Origin: an uncultured Desulfovibrionaceae bacterium
Lineage (GTDB): Bacteria; Desulfobacterota; Desulfovibrionia; Desulfovibrionales; Desulfovibrionaceae
DNA: 6,692 nt
Reading direction: 5' to 3'
Assembly: GCA_947074125.1 (NCBI GenBank)
Contig: CAMTOM010000080.1
Coordinates: 1-6,692, forward strand
Part shown: positions 6,406 through 6,692 of the stretch, piece after piece
Layout of the letters: every line of letters starts with the position of its first letter
Numbering within the stretch: the first letter of the stretch is position 1
Position numbers and translations under genes: made by a program
The notes under the pieces: generated by a model
Seen by the model: the letters and a program-made list of their open reading frames with translations, nothing else
Told to the model about the DNA's origin: nothing
The model's database searches: none

Positions 6406-6692
6406 TTGTATTGCTCGTACGCGCTTCTCTTGTTTCTCCCTTCTTAAGGGAAAGAAAAGATTGTTGGGCTTTTGTTTGATAGGCTCTTTTTTGTGCTGTG
6501 CAGATGCTTTTGCGGCTTTTCGGGTTTCGCCCATGAGTGGAATGATTGATGTGCAGCGTGTTTCCCATTCCCAGCAAACGCCAGGGGGTGGGGTATTGGC
6601 CATGCCGGGTAATCTGGTTATGCCACTACGGGGTGGGGGCGTGGCGGCGGCGGGGTTTTTAGGTGAGGGGGTGGTGGCGTTCGGGGGGTGGG
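6398..6692 (+). CDS. Exported protein of unknown function, partial (3' end missing)
   Basis: An open frame starts at ATG 6398, inside the last codons of the ABC gene (8-base overlap), with GGAGG at 6381-6385 twelve bases ahead. The 98 visible residues begin with a signal peptide: a basic KGKKR (17-21), a Cys-rich hydrophobic core, and cleavage probably after A37-F38-A39. The mature part starts AFRVSPMSGMIDVQ and soon becomes Gly-rich. I do not recognise a family. The overlap implies translational coupling and a shared envelope role with the ABC and vWA proteins; in T6SS clusters this slot could hold a TagR- or TagQ-like partner, but nothing visible confirms that. The last 20 residues are read from very G-rich sequence and may be unreliable. 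Confidence 0.65.
   Translation, partial: MPDCIARTRFSCFSLLKGKKRLLGFCLIGSFLCCADAFAAFRVSPMSGMIDVQRVSHSQQTPGGGVLAMPGNLVMPLRGGGVAAAGFLGEGVVAFGGW
6428..6460 (+). other. Imperfect hairpin inside the start of the partial gene
   Basis: Two 15-base arms (6428-6442 and 6446-6460) pair around a three-base CTT loop, with mismatches at 6436/6452 and 6432/6456 and one G-T wobble. The core is CCCTT/AAGGG. A T-rich but not uniform stretch follows (6461-6478). It overlaps codons 11-21 of the partial gene. It could be an attenuator that lowers expression after the ABC gene, or only a consequence of a pyrimidine-rich stretch followed by Lys/Arg codons. Confidence 0.35.
6630..6692 (+). other. G-tract-rich window end
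   Basis: Of 63 bases, 42 are G, 6 C, 13 T and only 2 A. There are at least four G-runs of three to six, enough for a G-quadruplex in principle. In frame it codes for a Gly/Val/Ala-rich stretch (RGGGVAAAGFLGEGVV). Because it sits at the window edge, it may be a sequencing or assembly artefact rather than a true repeat or structured element. Confidence 0.5.

Noticed and set aside
1..6692. CRISPR arrays, tRNA or rRNA genes, insertion sequences
   Set aside because: I saw no regularly spaced repeats, cloverleaf, rRNA motif, transposase or terminal inverted repeats on either strand.

Overview
The window shows a proteobacterial-type Gram-negative genome of roughly half G+C. It carries an outer-membrane-type lipoprotein, Sec-exported proteins and a MacB/LolCDE-type ABC exporter. 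I cannot name the organism; a Desulfovibrionales-like bacterium is only a weak guess. All supported genes lie on the + strand, and every - strand reading frame looks like a shadow.

Layout: 1-175 is upstream sequence that is almost free of C. At 176-511 lies a small, probably exported protein with an uncertain start, followed at 546-1889 by a lipoprotein with a CsgG/HfaB-like core and a peptidoglycan-binding-like region. A 229-base gap (1890-2118) holds a strong stem-loop just after the lipoprotein stop and a good sigma70-type promoter. A second tight unit follows: a secreted SH3-like plus von Willebrand A protein (2119-4173), a fused ABC ATPase/FtsX-type permease (4183-6405), and the start of another exported protein (6398 to the window end) that overlaps the permease stop.

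The most interesting reading is that the second unit resembles the envelope sensing arm of the TagQRST-PpkA pathway of type VI secretion. The secreted protein looks like the periplasmic half of PpkA without its kinase, and the ABC protein looks like TagT and TagS joined in one chain. No kinase, phosphatase or T6SS structural gene is visible. The lipoprotein could be the outer-membrane partner, or with the small protein upstream it could form a curli/holdfast-like export pair. These functional links are inferred from memory of the families, not from a search.

Both window ends have strongly skewed base composition (1 C in the first 100 bases, 42 G in the last 63) and may be low-quality contig ends. 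The unclear start of the first gene and the last residues of the partial gene should be read with that in mind.
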